Assembly: GCA_947566705.1 (NCBI GenBank)
Contig: CANOLA010000022.1
Location: 1-41,180, forward strand
DNA length: 41,180 nucleotides
From: an uncultured Lachnospiraceae bacterium
Lineage (GTDB): Bacteria > Bacillota > Clostridia > Lachnospirales > Lachnospiraceae
Direction of reading: 5' to 3'
The translations under genes were made by a program, and so were the position numbers. The notes below the pieces were generated by a model. The model made no database searches. It was not told the origin of the DNA and saw nothing but the letters and a program-made list of their open reading frames with translations. Below are positions 7,851-17,084 of the stretch, piece after piece. Within the stretch, counting starts at the first letter, position 1; each line of letters begins with the position of its first letter.

Positions 7851-9200
7851 CTATAACATCACCCGCCGAATTAATTCCGCAAGTTTTTTTGCTTCTGTAT
7901 CAATTACCTTCTGGTCCTTCCCCTCAATCATCACGCGCACAAGAGGTTCTGTGCCGGACGGACGGATTAATACCCTGCCTTCTCCTGCAAACTTCTTCTC
8001 CAGCTCTTCAATCGCCTCTGCAATCTCGGTATACTCCATATAACTTTCTTTTTTATGGTCCGGAACCTTCGCATTGACAAGCGCCTGCGGCAGAACCTCC
8101 ATCACTGAAGCAAGCTCTGAAAGTTTCTTTTTGGTGTCTGTCATGACCTGCAGAAGATGCAGTGCCGTTAAAAGCCCGTCTCCTGTGGTATTGTCATCCA
8201 GAAAAATGACATGCCCGGACTGTTCCCCACCGAGATTATATCCGTTTTCCCTCATATTCTCCAGTACATAACGGTCTCCAACCTTTGTTTTTTCGATATG
8301 AATGCCTTCCCTCTCCCCCATCAGGGAAAATCCAAGGTTAGTCATAACCGTAACAACAATTGTATTCTCCGCAAGCTTTCCGCGGCTCTTCATATAATTG
8401 CCACAGATTGCCATAATCTCATCGCCATCCACGAGCTTGCCGTTTTCATCCACCGCCAGCATACGGTCCGCATCCCCGTCAAAAGCAATTCCAATATCCG
8501 CTTTTTCAGATACCACACGCGCACGGAGTTCATTCATATGTGTGGAACCGCAGTTTGCATTGATATTGGTACCATCCGGGTCTGTATGGATTGCAATCAG
8601 GTTTGCACCCAGATCCTGCAGTGTCTTTACCGACGTGTAGGAACTTGCCCCTTCCGCACAGTCCACAACAATTTTTAATGAAGACAGATTGACCGGAACT
8701 GTTTTCTTTTCAAAATTAATATATTCATCCACAATATCAAACCGGTATTCCACTCTTCCGATTCCAGGACCGATTGGAAAAACCACATCTTCCATATTGT
8801 TTTTGATCAGCTCCTCAATTTCATCCTCAAGCTGGTCCGACAGCTTATATCCCTCCCCGTTAAAAAACTTAATTCCGTTAAACTCCATGGAATTATGGGA
8901 AGCGGATATCACAACTCCCGCATCAACCTTATGCTTTCTCGTAAGATATGCAATTGCCGGAGTCGGTGCAACACCTACATAAATTGCATTGGCACCCACC
9001 GAGCAGATTCCTGCCATCAGTGCATTTGCAAGCATCCCTCCTGAAATACGGGTATCACAGCCGACAATAATTGTCGGCTGGTGTGACTGTTCCTTTGTCA
9101 GGACATATGCCCCTGCCTGCCCAAGCTTCATTGCAAGCTCAATGGAAAGCTCTGTACCTGCTATTCCCCTGACTCCATCTGTTCCAAACATTCTTGCCAT
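7851..9200 (-). CDS. glmM: phosphoglucosamine mutase
   Basis: GlmM converts glucosamine-6-phosphate to glucosamine-1-phosphate on the way to UDP-GlcNAc, the precursor of peptidoglycan and many teichoic acids. The 449-residue length is normal. The sequence shows MARMFGTDGVRGIA at the N-terminus, the phospho-serine loop VVISASHNSMEFNGIKFF (Ser101), the metal site AFDGDADRML, the sugar-specificity loop GGEQSGHVIF and the phosphate-binding RPSGTEPLVRVM near the C-terminus. It follows cdaR by 21 bases. The cdaA-cdaR-glmM order is a widely conserved Firmicutes arrangement in which c-di-AMP synthesis and wall-precursor synthesis are coupled; CdaA and GlmM are reported to interact in several species. 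Confidence 0.97.
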   Translation of the reverse strand: MARMFGTDGVRGIAGTELSIELAMKLGQAGAYVLTKEQSHQPTIIVGCDTRISGGMLANALMAGICSVGANAIYVGVAPTPAIAYLTRKHKVDAGVVISASHNSMEFNGIKFFNGEGYKLSDQLEDEIEELIKNNMEDVVFPIGPGIGRVEYRFDIVDEYINFEKKTVPVNLSSLKIVVDCAEGASSYTSVKTLQDLGANLIAIHTDPDGTNINANCGSTHMNELRARVVSEKADIGIAFDGDADRMLAVDENGKLVDGDEIMAICGNYMKSRGKLAENTIVVTVMTNLGFSLMGEREGIHIEKTKVGDRYVLENMRENGYNLGGEQSGHVIFLDDNTTGDGLLTALHLLQVMTDTKKKLSELASVMEVLPQALVNAKVPDHKKESYMEYTEIAEAIEELEKKFAGEGRVLIRPSGTEPLVRVMIEGKDQKVIDTEAKKLAELIRRVML

Positions 9201-9221
9201 GATAACATACCTCTTTAATTT

Positions 9222-10556
9222 TTATTCTTCACTTTGACCGGTGTCGTTTTCGTCCCCGCCGCTCTCCGGCTCATCCGGTTCAGCCGGTTCATCCGCTGCG
9301 TCTTTTCTTGCCAGTTTAATCTCAATTGTAATCGGCTGGAATGCATAGCGGTCCTCATCCAGCGTTATGGACAGAAGTACCCGGTGCGTTCCTTCCCCAA
9401 GTCCTGATACATCAATGGATGCTTTTAAAGTAGCTGCTGTCAGCTGGTCCAGATCCTCCTGCAGTCCGCTGATGGTAACCGGAATCAGATTTTCTGAAAA
9501 GCTGATTTCATACTCATCCCCAAGTCCCTCCACTGCAATATGCTCTGCGTGAACCTGGTAAGTTTTGGATTCATATGCCCGGATCTGCACGGTTACAATC
9601 ACCGATGCATCCGCCGCATCCACCAGCTCCGTTCCCGCAGGAAGATACTCTGTAATGTCTATCGTCGTTGTCACATCGGCAGACGCAGAGCTTACATTAA
9701 TCAGCTCCCCCGGAATTTCCAATGACATCAGCGGATTTAAAACGGAGGATGAACCTTTTAGTTTCACCGAACCCGGTTTACTGCTTATTTCCACAACACG
9801 GTAGTCCCCGGCGGGTCTTCCGGTCGTTGCAAATACCAGCGGTATCTCCTTCACACTTAAAATCTTTGCCGAAATCGTAACGGTACTGCTGCTGAGCTTT
9901 AGCCTTGTGGAATCCACTTCCTTGCCATCGGCATCATACAGAACCGGCAGTACGTTATCGGAAAGATTTGCTGACATTCCGTCCACATCAATCGTTGCAA
10001 CCACGTTTTCAATCTGACCTACAATCGAAGCAGGTCCCGACACGGTCAGCATATTGGAACCGGTAATAGCCACTTCCCCAAGTGCGAATCCGTCGGCAAC
10101 CTTTCCGCTGGTATCCGCCGTTATCATAAATCTCCGGCTCTTATATTCCTCCAGCGCAATTTCCAGGTGCTTGGTTTTTCCGTTAAACGTCAGTCCGCTT
10201 ATGTTTCTCCTGCAGGAAATCTCAATGGGTACGATTGCAGCATCATTATCGGAATTCACCACCATGCGGCTCATGTCTGCCACCGCAATAAAATCCGCAT
10301 CTTCCAGCTTCTCCAGATTACTGCGCTTTCCTGTTACCGGAAACGTAATTGTATTTGTGCCGTTTAATATCTCAAAACACTTATTCATTTCCTGGACAGC
10401 CGCTTCATTTTCCAGAGTTACACTGGTCGTAAAGGTCTTCGTCACACGGGGATCATCAATATTATATACGACCAGCCACATAATAAATGCAAAGACAACC
10501 GCAAGAATTTTAAAGCCAAGATTATTCGTCAGAGTTTTTAGAATTTTTTTTGCCAT
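9222..10556 (-). CDS. cdaR: YbbR-domain protein, CdaA regulator
   Basis: The 444-residue protein has one N-terminal membrane anchor (LGFKILAVVFAFIMWLVVY, about residues 13-31) followed by about four YbbR-like beta-rich repeats outside the membrane, and an acidic tail rich in Asp/Glu/Pro (EPAEPDEPESGGDEND). The first repeat starts near VTKTFTTSVTLENEAAVQEM. CdaR (YbbR) proteins sit on the outer membrane face and modulate CdaA. The ATG follows AAGGAGG at ideal spacing and lies inside the last 35 bases of cdaA, so translation of the two is coupled. This CdaR is unrelated to the carbohydrate-diacid regulator family found at 24286-25374. Confidence 0.93.
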   Translation of the reverse strand: MAKKILKTLTNNLGFKILAVVFAFIMWLVVYNIDDPRVTKTFTTSVTLENEAAVQEMNKCFEILNGTNTITFPVTGKRSNLEKLEDADFIAVADMSRMVVNSDNDAAIVPIEISCRRNISGLTFNGKTKHLEIALEEYKSRRFMITADTSGKVADGFALGEVAITGSNMLTVSGPASIVGQIENVVATIDVDGMSANLSDNVLPVLYDADGKEVDSTRLKLSSSTVTISAKILSVKEIPLVFATTGRPAGDYRVVEISSKPGSVKLKGSSSVLNPLMSLEIPGELINVSSASADVTTTIDITEYLPAGTELVDAADASVIVTVQIRAYESKTYQVHAEHIAVEGLGDEYEISFSENLIPVTISGLQEDLDQLTAATLKASIDVSGLGEGTHRVLLSITLDEDRYAFQPITIEIKLARKDAADEPAEPDEPESGGDENDTGQSEE

Positions 10557-11424
10557 TCTGAAACCTCCTTTTTAATAATTCCAGCTTTGTCATCTCATGG
10601 TTTCTGTTCTGCAGGTATTCCAGTTTTTCGCGCATGAAATCCGTACCAATATCATGGTAAATCTGCCCCCGCAGCGCCAGTGATACTTTTCCCGTTTCTT
10701 CCGAAACTATTATTGTAAGGGAATCACTGACCTCGCTAATCCCCACTGCTGCCCTGTGTCTGGTTCCCAGGTCCTTGCTTAGTGTCAGACTGTCCGAAAG
10801 CGGCAGATAACACGTTGCCGAAATAATCCTGTCTCCCCGTACAATAACAGCGCCATCATGAAGCGGCGTGTTTTTTTCAAATATGTTTATCAGAAGCTGG
10901 CTCGTAACAAGTGCGTCAATATCTATTCCTGTCCGGACATATTCACCAAGGAGAATTTCGTCCTCCACAACAATCAGAGCTCCCGTTTTTACTTTGCCCA
11001 TTGCAAAACATGCCTTAACCAGTTCGTCAATCGTCCTGTCGGAAAATTTGTTATCCTCGGTTTTTCCTATACTGAAAAACCTGCCCATAACATTTTTCCC
11101 GCCGAGGTTTTCAAGCGCCCGGCGCAGTTCCGGCTGAAAAATAATGACAAGTGCAATCAGTCCCACACTCAGCGTATTTTCCGCCAGCCAGAGAATCGTG
11201 TTCATCTGGAAAATCGCCGCCACAAGTACAAAAACAAAAATCACCATGATTCCCTTAAACAGGTTCCACGCCCTTGTACTTTTAATCCAGAGCAGAATAT
11301 GGTAAAAAAGAAAGGAAATTATGAGAACCTCTATGACATCTACCCGTGACAGACGGTCAGGAAGCCCCACATACATGGTTGCCCGAGCGTAAAATTCACT
11401 TAACATCCCTAGAAAATCCTCCAT
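10522..11424 (-). CDS. cdaA: diadenylate cyclase
   Basis: CdaA makes cyclic di-AMP from two ATP. The 300-residue protein has three N-terminal membrane helices (about residues 30-48, 56-73 and 78-96) and a DAC catalytic domain (about 100-265). The domain carries the signature HDGAVIV (DGA at 190-192) and GTRHRAAVGISE (RHR at 222-224). The C-terminus is short and basic. The GGGGAGGAG site lies seven bases before the ATG. It is the first recognised enzyme of the cdaA-cdaR-glmM run and follows an uncharacterised membrane protein by 15 bases. c-di-AMP controls potassium and osmolyte balance and wall homeostasis in Firmicutes. Confidence 0.97.
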   Translation of the reverse strand: MEDFLGMLSEFYARATMYVGLPDRLSRVDVIEVLIISFLFYHILLWIKSTRAWNLFKGIMVIFVFVLVAAIFQMNTILWLAENTLSVGLIALVIIFQPELRRALENLGGKNVMGRFFSIGKTEDNKFSDRTIDELVKACFAMGKVKTGALIVVEDEILLGEYVRTGIDIDALVTSQLLINIFEKNTPLHDGAVIVRGDRIISATCYLPLSDSLTLSKDLGTRHRAAVGISEVSDSLTIIVSEETGKVSLALRGQIYHDIGTDFMREKLEYLQNRNHEMTKLELLKRRFQNGKKNSKNSDE

Positions 11425-11439
11425 GACATCTCCTCCCCT

Positions 11440-12486
11440 TTATTTTAACAGATCCTCATCTATATCAAATTCTTTTGCAAGTACCCTGTGGCTGTGTTCT
11501 TCCTCTTCCGCATTCGGCACATGCCTGGTATGCTCAATCCGCTTACCCATACTTCCAGTATTGCCAAAATGTTTCACCTGTACGTCCCTGACGGCTACCA
11601 TTTTTTTTGGAACGGCTTTTACATAGTAATAATAATCATCATCCTCAAACTGCACCCGTTCCGTCCGAGCATAGTCAAGGTTCATAAACAGAAACTGCAG
11701 AATAAACGCTATCAGCATGGAGCCAATGCTTCCGACCAGCATAACAACCGTTTTTCCGTTAATCCCAAGTACCAGATATCCTATAAACAGTCCTGCAATC
11801 TCAATTATCATTCCCGAAATAATGGCAAGCGTCCATGCATAATCCACTTCCATCCGGCGGACAATCCAGACTACAACTGCCGTAACCACAAAAATTGCAA
11901 TCACAAGATACATTTCTTTATTGCCTAAAAGCTGCCCAATAGAGATATCAAACCTCGAAGGCTGGTCCGCATCCGCCGTGTCCACACTGGTCAGCGTCCC
12001 TGCATTCTGATGGATTCCATCCAGATAATAATAAACCACTGTACCGCAGACCACTGCAAACACAGAGGAAATCCCGCGCAAAAGTCCTCCTGCCACCGGC
12101 ATAATGTAAGGAATACGGAGTCCGAATGTAACCGGCGTAAGAACTGCCATAATCCCATTTTCCGGCGCAAACCTGAAATACAGGAAAAACAGTGCGGCAA
12201 AAAGAACCAGCGTTGTCACCGCCACCTCAAGTGAAAGCGCATACATATCAGCAAGCACAACAGCCGCGGCAAGCCATATCATGGCGTTTACCGGCAGCAC
12301 CGCACATACCAGGGCAAAAACAAATGCAGCCGGCCAGCTGCTGACTGCTTCCATAAACCCGATGTGCGCATTAATCATGGCAAAAAGTGTCAGTGCAACA
12401 AAAAATTTTATAACCGGAAACAGCCATGTCTCATATTTACTGTAAAACCGTATGAAACGGTCCTTAAGTTCCAATAATCCTGTCAT
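11440..12486 (-). CDS. conserved membrane protein of unknown function upstream of cdaA
   Basis: The 348-residue protein is mostly hydrophobic, with about eight or nine predicted membrane helices between residues 20 and 275. A cytoplasmic C-terminal tail follows that contains DDDYYYYVKAVPKK, a His/Glu-rich stretch (HTRHVPNAEEEEHSHR) and the end FDIDEDLLK. I recognise no catalytic motif and no named family; some relatives may be labelled ABC-type permease, but no ATPase is nearby. Between the 12516 gene (29-base gap) and cdaA (15-base gap) it is almost certainly in the c-di-AMP operon. A role as a sensor, transporter or anchoring partner for CdaA is possible, but that is inference from position only. 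Confidence 0.75.
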   Translation of the reverse strand: MTGLLELKDRFIRFYSKYETWLFPVIKFFVALTLFAMINAHIGFMEAVSSWPAAFVFALVCAVLPVNAMIWLAAAVVLADMYALSLEVAVTTLVLFAALFFLYFRFAPENGIMAVLTPVTFGLRIPYIMPVAGGLLRGISSVFAVVCGTVVYYYLDGIHQNAGTLTSVDTADADQPSRFDISIGQLLGNKEMYLVIAIFVVTAVVVWIVRRMEVDYAWTLAIISGMIIEIAGLFIGYLVLGINGKTVVMLVGSIGSMLIAFILQFLFMNLDYARTERVQFEDDDYYYYVKAVPKKMVAVRDVQVKHFGNTGSMGKRIEHTRHVPNAEEEEHSHRVLAKEFDIDEDLLK

Positions 12487-12515
12487 AAAGCCCCCTTAAC
12501 TGTATGTTCCGCAAT

Positions 12516-12902
12516 TTAATGCTGGTACATTTTCCTGACTTTTTTCAGATGTTCCACATACCTGCGCAGATGCTTGCGCCCCCTGACATAACGAATACAG
12601 TAAACAATGGCTGTTGTAAGCAGGTACACTGCCAGAAAAGCCACATAAAGTACAATCATGCGTACCACAAGCTCCATGAGGTCAGCATTGTTCACATAGG
12701 CAACCACTGCCGTCAGGTCTGCTAACGCCCAGAGTCCCACCAGCAGGACAAACGCAATGGAACCTGTAAAAAAGCTTTTTACAAGTTCTTTCCCCACATA
12801 GTCCCACATATAATATTCATTCATCGGGCGGTATTTTTTTTCATCGTGTTCGTCATACACCGCCATATGAAACATTTCTGTTACGCGTTCCTCATTTATC
12901 AT
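12516..12902 (-). CDS. small two-helix membrane protein of unknown function
   Basis: With the ATG at 12902 the product has 128 residues. The frame stays open to 12938, but AGGGGCAGGGG lies just before 12902, so I take that start. An N-terminal soluble region (MINEERVTEMFHMAVYDEHD) is followed by two long membrane helices (about residues 40-65 and 75-100) and a basic C-terminus (RGRKHLRRYVEHLKKVRK). I do not recognise the family. It is the first gene after the terminator at 13016-13049 and has its own promoter (12958-12985), so it heads the unit that runs through cdaA, cdaR, glmM and perhaps into the surface-polymer genes. Confidence 0.7.
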   Translation of the reverse strand: MINEERVTEMFHMAVYDEHDEKKYRPMNEYYMWDYVGKELVKSFFTGSIAFVLLVGLWALADLTAVVAYVNNADLMELVVRMIVLYVAFLAVYLLTTAIVYCIRYVRGRKHLRRYVEHLKKVRKMYQH

Positions 12903-12957
12903 AACATACCCCTGCCCCTGTCGTGTCCTGCAGCGCAAAAATACGACCTATTGTAAT

Positions 12958-12985
12958 ATTATAACACATCTGGATATATTTTCAA
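12958..12985 (-). promoter_or_regulatory. sigma-A type promoter for the cdaA-glmM unit
   Basis: On the minus strand TTGAAA (12980-12985) and TATAAT (12958-12963) are separated by 16 bases, and the -10 is preceded by TG to give an extended -10. It lies about 55 bases upstream of the ATG at 12902, after a strong terminator, as expected for the start of a new operon. Confidence 0.6.
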
Positions 12986-13015
12986 ACAGTATAAAAAACC
13001 ATTCCATACAGTAAA

Positions 13016-13049
13016 ACATCCTGGGATAAACTGGAATATCCCAGGATGT
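13016..13049 (-). terminator. rho-independent terminator after yvyF
   Basis: A perfect 13-bp inverted repeat (13016-13028 with 13037-13049, core CCTGGGATA/TATCCCAGG) with an 8-base loop is followed on the minus strand by a short T run. It lies 12 bases after the yvyF stop and separates the ACT-hom-glpK-comF-yvyF unit from the c-di-AMP unit. Confidence 0.8.
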
Positions 13050-13060
13050 ACCGGTAATGC

Positions 13061-13471
13061 TCAGCTCTGCAGAAAACGCATACGGTCTTTCTCATGTCCG
13101 GATTTTTTCGGCTGCTGCAGTACTCCTTTCGGCTTATTAATGGCGCCCTGAAGGTCAATAGCCATACTTGCCTTGCATTTTTCACAGAAACGGCCAGTAT
13201 TAATCGCTGCCCCGCACTGCTCACAGCGGATATCACATCCGGCTGCATTCGTCAGAATCAGCCTCTCTTCCCGTATCCACTGCTTAATCTGTTTTACACT
13301 GACATCATTGTCCTCAGACGTCTGGTTTACAGTCGCATTCGGATTTTCCCGCAGGTACTGCTTGACCTCCTGAAATTTATCCTCTAGTGCTCTCATGCAA
13401 GCCGGACAGAGTCTGTTGCGATCCAGTGCGTTAAAGAGCCTTCCACATGATTTACAATTTATCACATTCAT
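13061..13471 (-). CDS. YvyF-like flagellar-associated zinc-ribbon protein
   Basis: The 136-residue protein begins MNVINCKSCGRLFNALDRNR with a CxxC..CPAC zinc knuckle. A middle segment ENPNATVNQTSEDNDVSVKQ looks like a small helix-turn-helix (RspA/MerR-like). A second zinc ribbon (CEQCGAAINTGRFCEKC) follows. This layout matches the YvyF/TIGR03826 flagellar operon protein, which in Bacillus lies with comF at the head of the late competence/flagellar locus. Here it follows comF by 13 bases, which preserves that synteny. The biochemical role is not established; a regulatory or assembly role in motility is the usual suggestion. It ends the operon at the hairpin 13016-13049. Confidence 0.82.
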   Translation of the reverse strand: MNVINCKSCGRLFNALDRNRLCPACMRALEDKFQEVKQYLRENPNATVNQTSEDNDVSVKQIKQWIREERLILTNAAGCDIRCEQCGAAINTGRFCEKCKASMAIDLQGAINKPKGVLQQPKKSGHEKDRMRFLQS

Positions 13472-13484
13472 CCTCGTGTCCCTC

Positions 13485-14249
13485 CTAAACCCCTCTGCCC
13501 GTACAGACAGAAAGAAAATAAATTCTGCTTATTCCGGCCTGGCAGAGTGCTCCTGCAACCGCTTCTGCCGTGGCCCCTGTTGTGTAAATGTCATCAACCA
13601 ACAATATACAACTATATTTTACTACAAAATCCTGCGCATGAAAAGCGTTTTTTATGTTATTTTTTCTTTCTTTTGCATTTAATTTTTTCTGCGGACTCGT
13701 TTCAATAAGCCGTCTGACCGCATCCGGTTCAAACGCAAACCCCATCCGCTTTCCGACTTCTTTTGCAAAAATCTTTGCCTGGTTATAGCCTCTTTGTTTT
13801 TCCTTCTTTTTATACATTGGCACCGGAACCACTGCCTCAATCCCGTTTTTCAACATCCAGCCTCCGTATTTTTCACATGCTTCTTCTGCAAAAAAACGGG
13901 CGTATTCCCTCCGGTTGGAATACTTAAACCGGTACATTGTCTGTCTTATATCCCCCTGGTATACAAACAGTGCCTTTCCTTGTGTAATATACGAAAACGG
14001 CATGTTGCCCGGAAGAAAATTGCGCCTTTTGGAAATACGTGCCGCACAGTCCGCGCAGTATTCCTCCGCTTCATTATCCAGCGGCTTTCCGCAATGGAAA
14101 CAGCTGGGCTGCCCGACCGGGTAAAGCCGCGCCAGGCAAGCCGTATGGATACTTCTCTTTTCCCGGATATCCGAAATATCCAGCAGCCGGTCACAAAGCG
14201 GACACCTTGGCGGAAACAAAAGCTCCAGAAATCCTTTTACTGCCGGCAA
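13485..14249 (-). CDS. comF: ComF family phosphoribosyltransferase-like protein
   Basis: The 254-residue protein has the ComF layout: an N-terminal four-cysteine zinc finger ([13 protein letters not shown] with CFHCGKPL and YCADC) and a C-terminal type I phosphoribosyltransferase fold. The PRPP loop is [20 protein letters not shown] and an RGYNQA segment precedes it. ComF proteins act in the cytoplasm during DNA uptake (with ComFA and PriA in Bacillus and Streptococcus), although many carriers are not known to be competent. The GTG/ATG region overlaps the glpK 3' end by 13 bases, suggesting coupling. The neighbouring yvyF-like gene supports the assignment. Confidence 0.92.
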   Translation of the reverse strand: MPAVKGFLELLFPPRCPLCDRLLDISDIREKRSIHTACLARLYPVGQPSCFHCGKPLDNEAEEYCADCAARISKRRNFLPGNMPFSYITQGKALFVYQGDIRQTMYRFKYSNRREYARFFAEEACEKYGGWMLKNGIEAVVPVPMYKKKEKQRGYNQAKIFAKEVGKRMGFAFEPDAVRRLIETSPQKKLNAKERKNNIKNAFHAQDFVVKYSCILLVDDIYTTGATAEAVAGALCQAGISRIYFLSVCTGRGV

Positions 14250-15742
14250 TCTTCATTCCCCCATCCTAAACTGCACCTGATGGCCCTGCTCCAGCCGCGT
14301 TTCGCCGCCATGCGCACCTCCTTTGACATATCCGGTGTAAAGATACGCTGGATATTCTGATTCTTTTTGACATCATCCCTGTTTTTCCAGTATCCGACGG
14401 CAAGTCCTGCAAGATATGCCGCACCAAGCGCCGTGGATTCCACGCATGACGGCCGGTTGACCGGCACATCCAGCATGTCCGCCTGAAACTGCATCAGAAA
14501 ATCATTTGCACAGGCCCCGCCGTCCACTTTAAGCGACGGAATTTTTGTCCCGGCATCTGCTTCCATTGCCGTAATGACATCACATACCTGGTAGGCAATG
14601 GATTCCAAAGTAGCACGTACAATATGGTTTTTTCCGGTTCCGCGTGTGAGTCCGACAATGGTCCCCCTCGCATACGCATCCCAGTGGGGCGCTCCAAGCC
14701 CGGTAAAGGCCGGCACGACATAACAGCCGTTTGTATCCGGAACCCGAAACGCCATATTTTCAGTCTCGGCAGCCGAGGAAACAAGCTGCATTTCATCCCT
14801 GAGCCACTGTACTGCCGCTCCCGCAACAAAAATGGACCCCTCCAGGGCATAGCAGATTTCATTTTCCAGCCCCCAGGCAATGGTTGTCACCAGTCCGTTT
14901 TGGGAAAATACCGGTTCTTTTCCCGTGTTCATCAAAAGAAAACAGCCGGTGCCATAGGTATTCTTTACCTCGCCTTTTTCAAAGCATGCCTGTCCAAACA
15001 GCGCTGCCTGCTGGTCCCCCGCTGCCCCGCCAATCGGAATTTCACCGCCAAAAAAGTCTGGGTCCGTGTATCCATACACACAGCTGGAAGGCAATGGCTG
15101 CGGCAGCATGCTTTCAGGAATCTGAAGCTCCTGTAAAATCTCCTCATCCCACTGCAGGGTATGGATATTAAAGAGCATGGTACGGCTTGCATTGGAATAA
15201 TCCGTCACATGCACTTTCCCTCCGGTCAGCTTCCAGATCAGCCATGTTTCCACTGTACCAAAAAGAAGCCTGCCATCCTCCGCAAGCGCACGTGCTCCCT
15301 TTACATTGTCAAGAATCCACTTGATTTTTGTTGCCGAAAAATAGGCGTCGATAACCAGACCTGTCTTTTTCTGATATGATTCCAGAAAACCTTTTTCTTT
15401 CAGTGCATCCGCCGTATCCGCAGTCCTTCTGCACTGCCAGACAATCGCATTGTAAACCGGCTCACCGGTTTCTTTGTCCCAGACAATGGCTGTTTCCCGC
15501 TGGTTGGTAATACCGATTGCCGCAATATCCCCTGCCTTTGCATTCACCTTGCTCATTGCCTCCACAGCAACCCCAAGCTGTGTGGACCAGATTTCCCCCG
15601 CATCATGCTCCACCCATCCCGGATGTGGAAAAATCTGTGTAAACTCCTTTTGTGCCATGGAACAGATATTCCCGGCTTTGTCAAAAAGGATACAACGATT
15701 ACTCGTTGTACCCGCATCAAGCGCCATGATATATTTTGCCAT
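14237..15742 (-). CDS. glpK: glycerol kinase
   Basis: GlpK phosphorylates glycerol with ATP to sn-glycerol-3-phosphate, which feeds glycolysis, lipids and glycerol-phosphate polymers. From the ATG at 15742 the protein has 501 residues, the normal length. It shows [20 protein letters not shown] at the N-terminus, [18 protein letters not shown], and the FGGY signatures [19 protein letters not shown] and [19 protein letters not shown]. The frame extends upstream to 15835 only because it reads through a palindromic intergenic repeat; AGGGGG lies just before 15742 and marks the true start. No glpF or glpD is next to it. Placement between hom and comF is not a metabolic operon, although glycerol-3-phosphate could supply the CDP-glycerol pathway suggested by the left part of the window. 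Confidence 0.96.
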   Translation of the reverse strand: MAKYIMALDAGTTSNRCILFDKAGNICSMAQKEFTQIFPHPGWVEHDAGEIWSTQLGVAVEAMSKVNAKAGDIAAIGITNQRETAIVWDKETGEPVYNAIVWQCRRTADTADALKEKGFLESYQKKTGLVIDAYFSATKIKWILDNVKGARALAEDGRLLFGTVETWLIWKLTGGKVHVTDYSNASRTMLFNIHTLQWDEEILQELQIPESMLPQPLPSSCVYGYTDPDFFGGEIPIGGAAGDQQAALFGQACFEKGEVKNTYGTGCFLLMNTGKEPVFSQNGLVTTIAWGLENEICYALEGSIFVAGAAVQWLRDEMQLVSSAAETENMAFRVPDTNGCYVVPAFTGLGAPHWDAYARGTIVGLTRGTGKNHIVRATLESIAYQVCDVITAMEADAGTKIPSLKVDGGACANDFLMQFQADMLDVPVNRPSCVESTALGAAYLAGLAVGYWKNRDDVKKNQNIQRIFTPDMSKEVRMAAKRGWSRAIRCSLGWGNEDCRQ

Positions 15743-15760
15743 AAAAACCCCCTTTATGGA

Positions 15761-15826
15761 GCAAATCGCATGATAGTTCGCTGACGCGAAGCGATTTACG
15801 CAGGTCATATCCCTTACGGGACACGA
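15761..15826. repeat. composite palindromic intergenic repeat, copy 1 (hom-glpK gap)
   Basis: Two hairpins fill most of the 85-base gap. One (15801-15826) folds on TCCC/GGGA with a four-base GTAA-type loop. The other (15761-15799) is nested: outer GCAAATCGC/GCGATTTAC and inner TTCGC-TGAC-GCGAA. Its core GCTGACGCGAAGC is the reverse complement of the core at 17629-17643 and 20779-20793. Confidence 0.75.
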
Positions 15827-15827
15827 C

Positions 15828-17021
15828 TTATCCAAGACGAATTCGGTTTATAACTTCGATTCCTGCTGCGGCAGACTCAAAATCCGCTTCTGTCATCTCT
15901 CCTGTCATAAAACCAGACTCTCCTTCAACCCCGCCATTAACATATTCTACTTTTCCAAATGCCTTTTCCACTGCGGCATTATCCGAGGTAGTGCGGACAA
16001 AAAAGCTGTTTACGCTGTCCTTAAAGTCCACCAGCGTGATTTTTTCCGGTTTCCAGTCAATATAAATATTGGTATGTGCATGCTTTGTCATATCCACAAT
16101 ATCCGCTACAACCGCACTGGCTGTCGGGAGTTTTCCTGCCCCGCTTCCATAGAACATTGCATCGCCAAGCACGTTTCCATGTACAAAAATTCCGTTAAAC
16201 ACCCCGTTCACACCACAGAGCGGATGCTCTCTGCCAAGCAGGAACGGAGCCACCATGCAGGAATAGCTATCCCCTGCCCTGCAGCTTTTTGCAAGAAGCT
16301 TGATGGAACGGTTCATCGCTTTTGCATATTTAAAATCTGCGGCTGTAATCTTAGTGATTCCCTCACAGTGGATATCCTCGAAATCCACCTGCTGGCCGCA
16401 TACCAGGGATGTCAGAATTGCAATTTTACGACAGGGATCATGCCCCTCGATATCTGCAGTCGGGTCTTTTTCCGCATAGCCTTTGTCCTGTGCATCCTTT
16501 AACACATCGTCAAAATCAGCGCCCTCTTCCGCCATCTTTGTCATCATGTAATTGGTTGTTCCGTTTAAGATTCCGGTAATCTCCTCGATTTCATCCGCTG
16601 TCAGGCACTTGTTAAGCGGTCTGATAATCGGGATCCCCCCCCCGACACTCGCCTCAAACTGGAAATTCACGTTATGATCCCTTGCAATTTTAATCAGCTG
16701 GGCGCCTTTTGCAGCCACCAGGTTTTTATTTGAGGTTGCGACCTGTTTTTTCGCTTCCAGCATTGCCTTTACAAAAGTATACGCCGGCTCAACGCCGCCC
16801 ATGGTTTCCACAACAATTCCGATTTCCGGGTCGTTTACGATGGTTTCATAATCATGTACAATCTTATCCTCCATCGGATCTCCTGGAAAATCTCTTAAAT
16901 CAAGAATATATTTTACCTCGATTTCCTCTCCTGCACGCTTTGCAATCTTATCTTTATTAATCCTTAACACATCTACCACACCGGACCCGATGGTACCGTA
17001 GCCCATAACCGCTATTTTCAT
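15828..17021 (-). CDS. hom: homoserine dehydrogenase without C-terminal ACT domain
   Basis: The enzyme reduces aspartate semialdehyde to homoserine for threonine and methionine synthesis. The 397-residue protein has the Rossmann start [20 protein letters not shown], the segment [15 protein letters not shown] and the catalytic domain with [40 protein letters not shown] and [20 protein letters not shown]. It ends soon after the dimerisation part and has no clear regulatory ACT domain, unlike the ~430-residue Bacillus enzyme. An independent ACT protein is encoded 63 bases upstream, which may compensate. The gap between the two genes holds a half copy of the palindromic repeat family. Confidence 0.94.
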   Translation of the reverse strand: MKIAVMGYGTIGSGVVDVLRINKDKIAKRAGEEIEVKYILDLRDFPGDPMEDKIVHDYETIVNDPEIGIVVETMGGVEPAYTFVKAMLEAKKQVATSNKNLVAAKGAQLIKIARDHNVNFQFEASVGGGIPIIRPLNKCLTADEIEEITGILNGTTNYMMTKMAEEGADFDDVLKDAQDKGYAEKDPTADIEGHDPCRKIAILTSLVCGQQVDFEDIHCEGITKITAADFKYAKAMNRSIKLLAKSCRAGDSYSCMVAPFLLGREHPLCGVNGVFNGIFVHGNVLGDAMFYGSGAGKLPTASAVVADIVDMTKHAHTNIYIDWKPEKITLVDFKDSVNSFFVRTTSDNAAVEKAFGKVEYVNGGVEGESGFMTGEMTEADFESAAAGIEVINRIRLG

Positions 17022-17049
17022 TTAAATCTTTCCACCTTTCTGTTTAATG

Positions 17050-17073
17050 TCGTATCCCGAAGGGGATGACCTG
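17050..17073. repeat. palindromic repeat, half copy (ACT-hom gap)
   Basis: TCGTATCCCGAAGGGGATGA plus CCTG folds as ATCCC-GAAG-GGGAT. It matches the first half of copy 1 (15801-15826 read on the minus strand, starting TCGTGTCCCGTAAGGGATA and also ending GACCTG). The GCTTCGCGTCAGC half is absent. Confidence 0.6.
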
Positions 17074-17084
17074 AAATTTGCTCC

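Noticed and set aside
15743-15835. Longer glycerol kinase start at 15835
   Set aside because: The extra 31 codons translate the palindromic repeat, and AGGGGG with proper spacing precedes the ATG at 15742.
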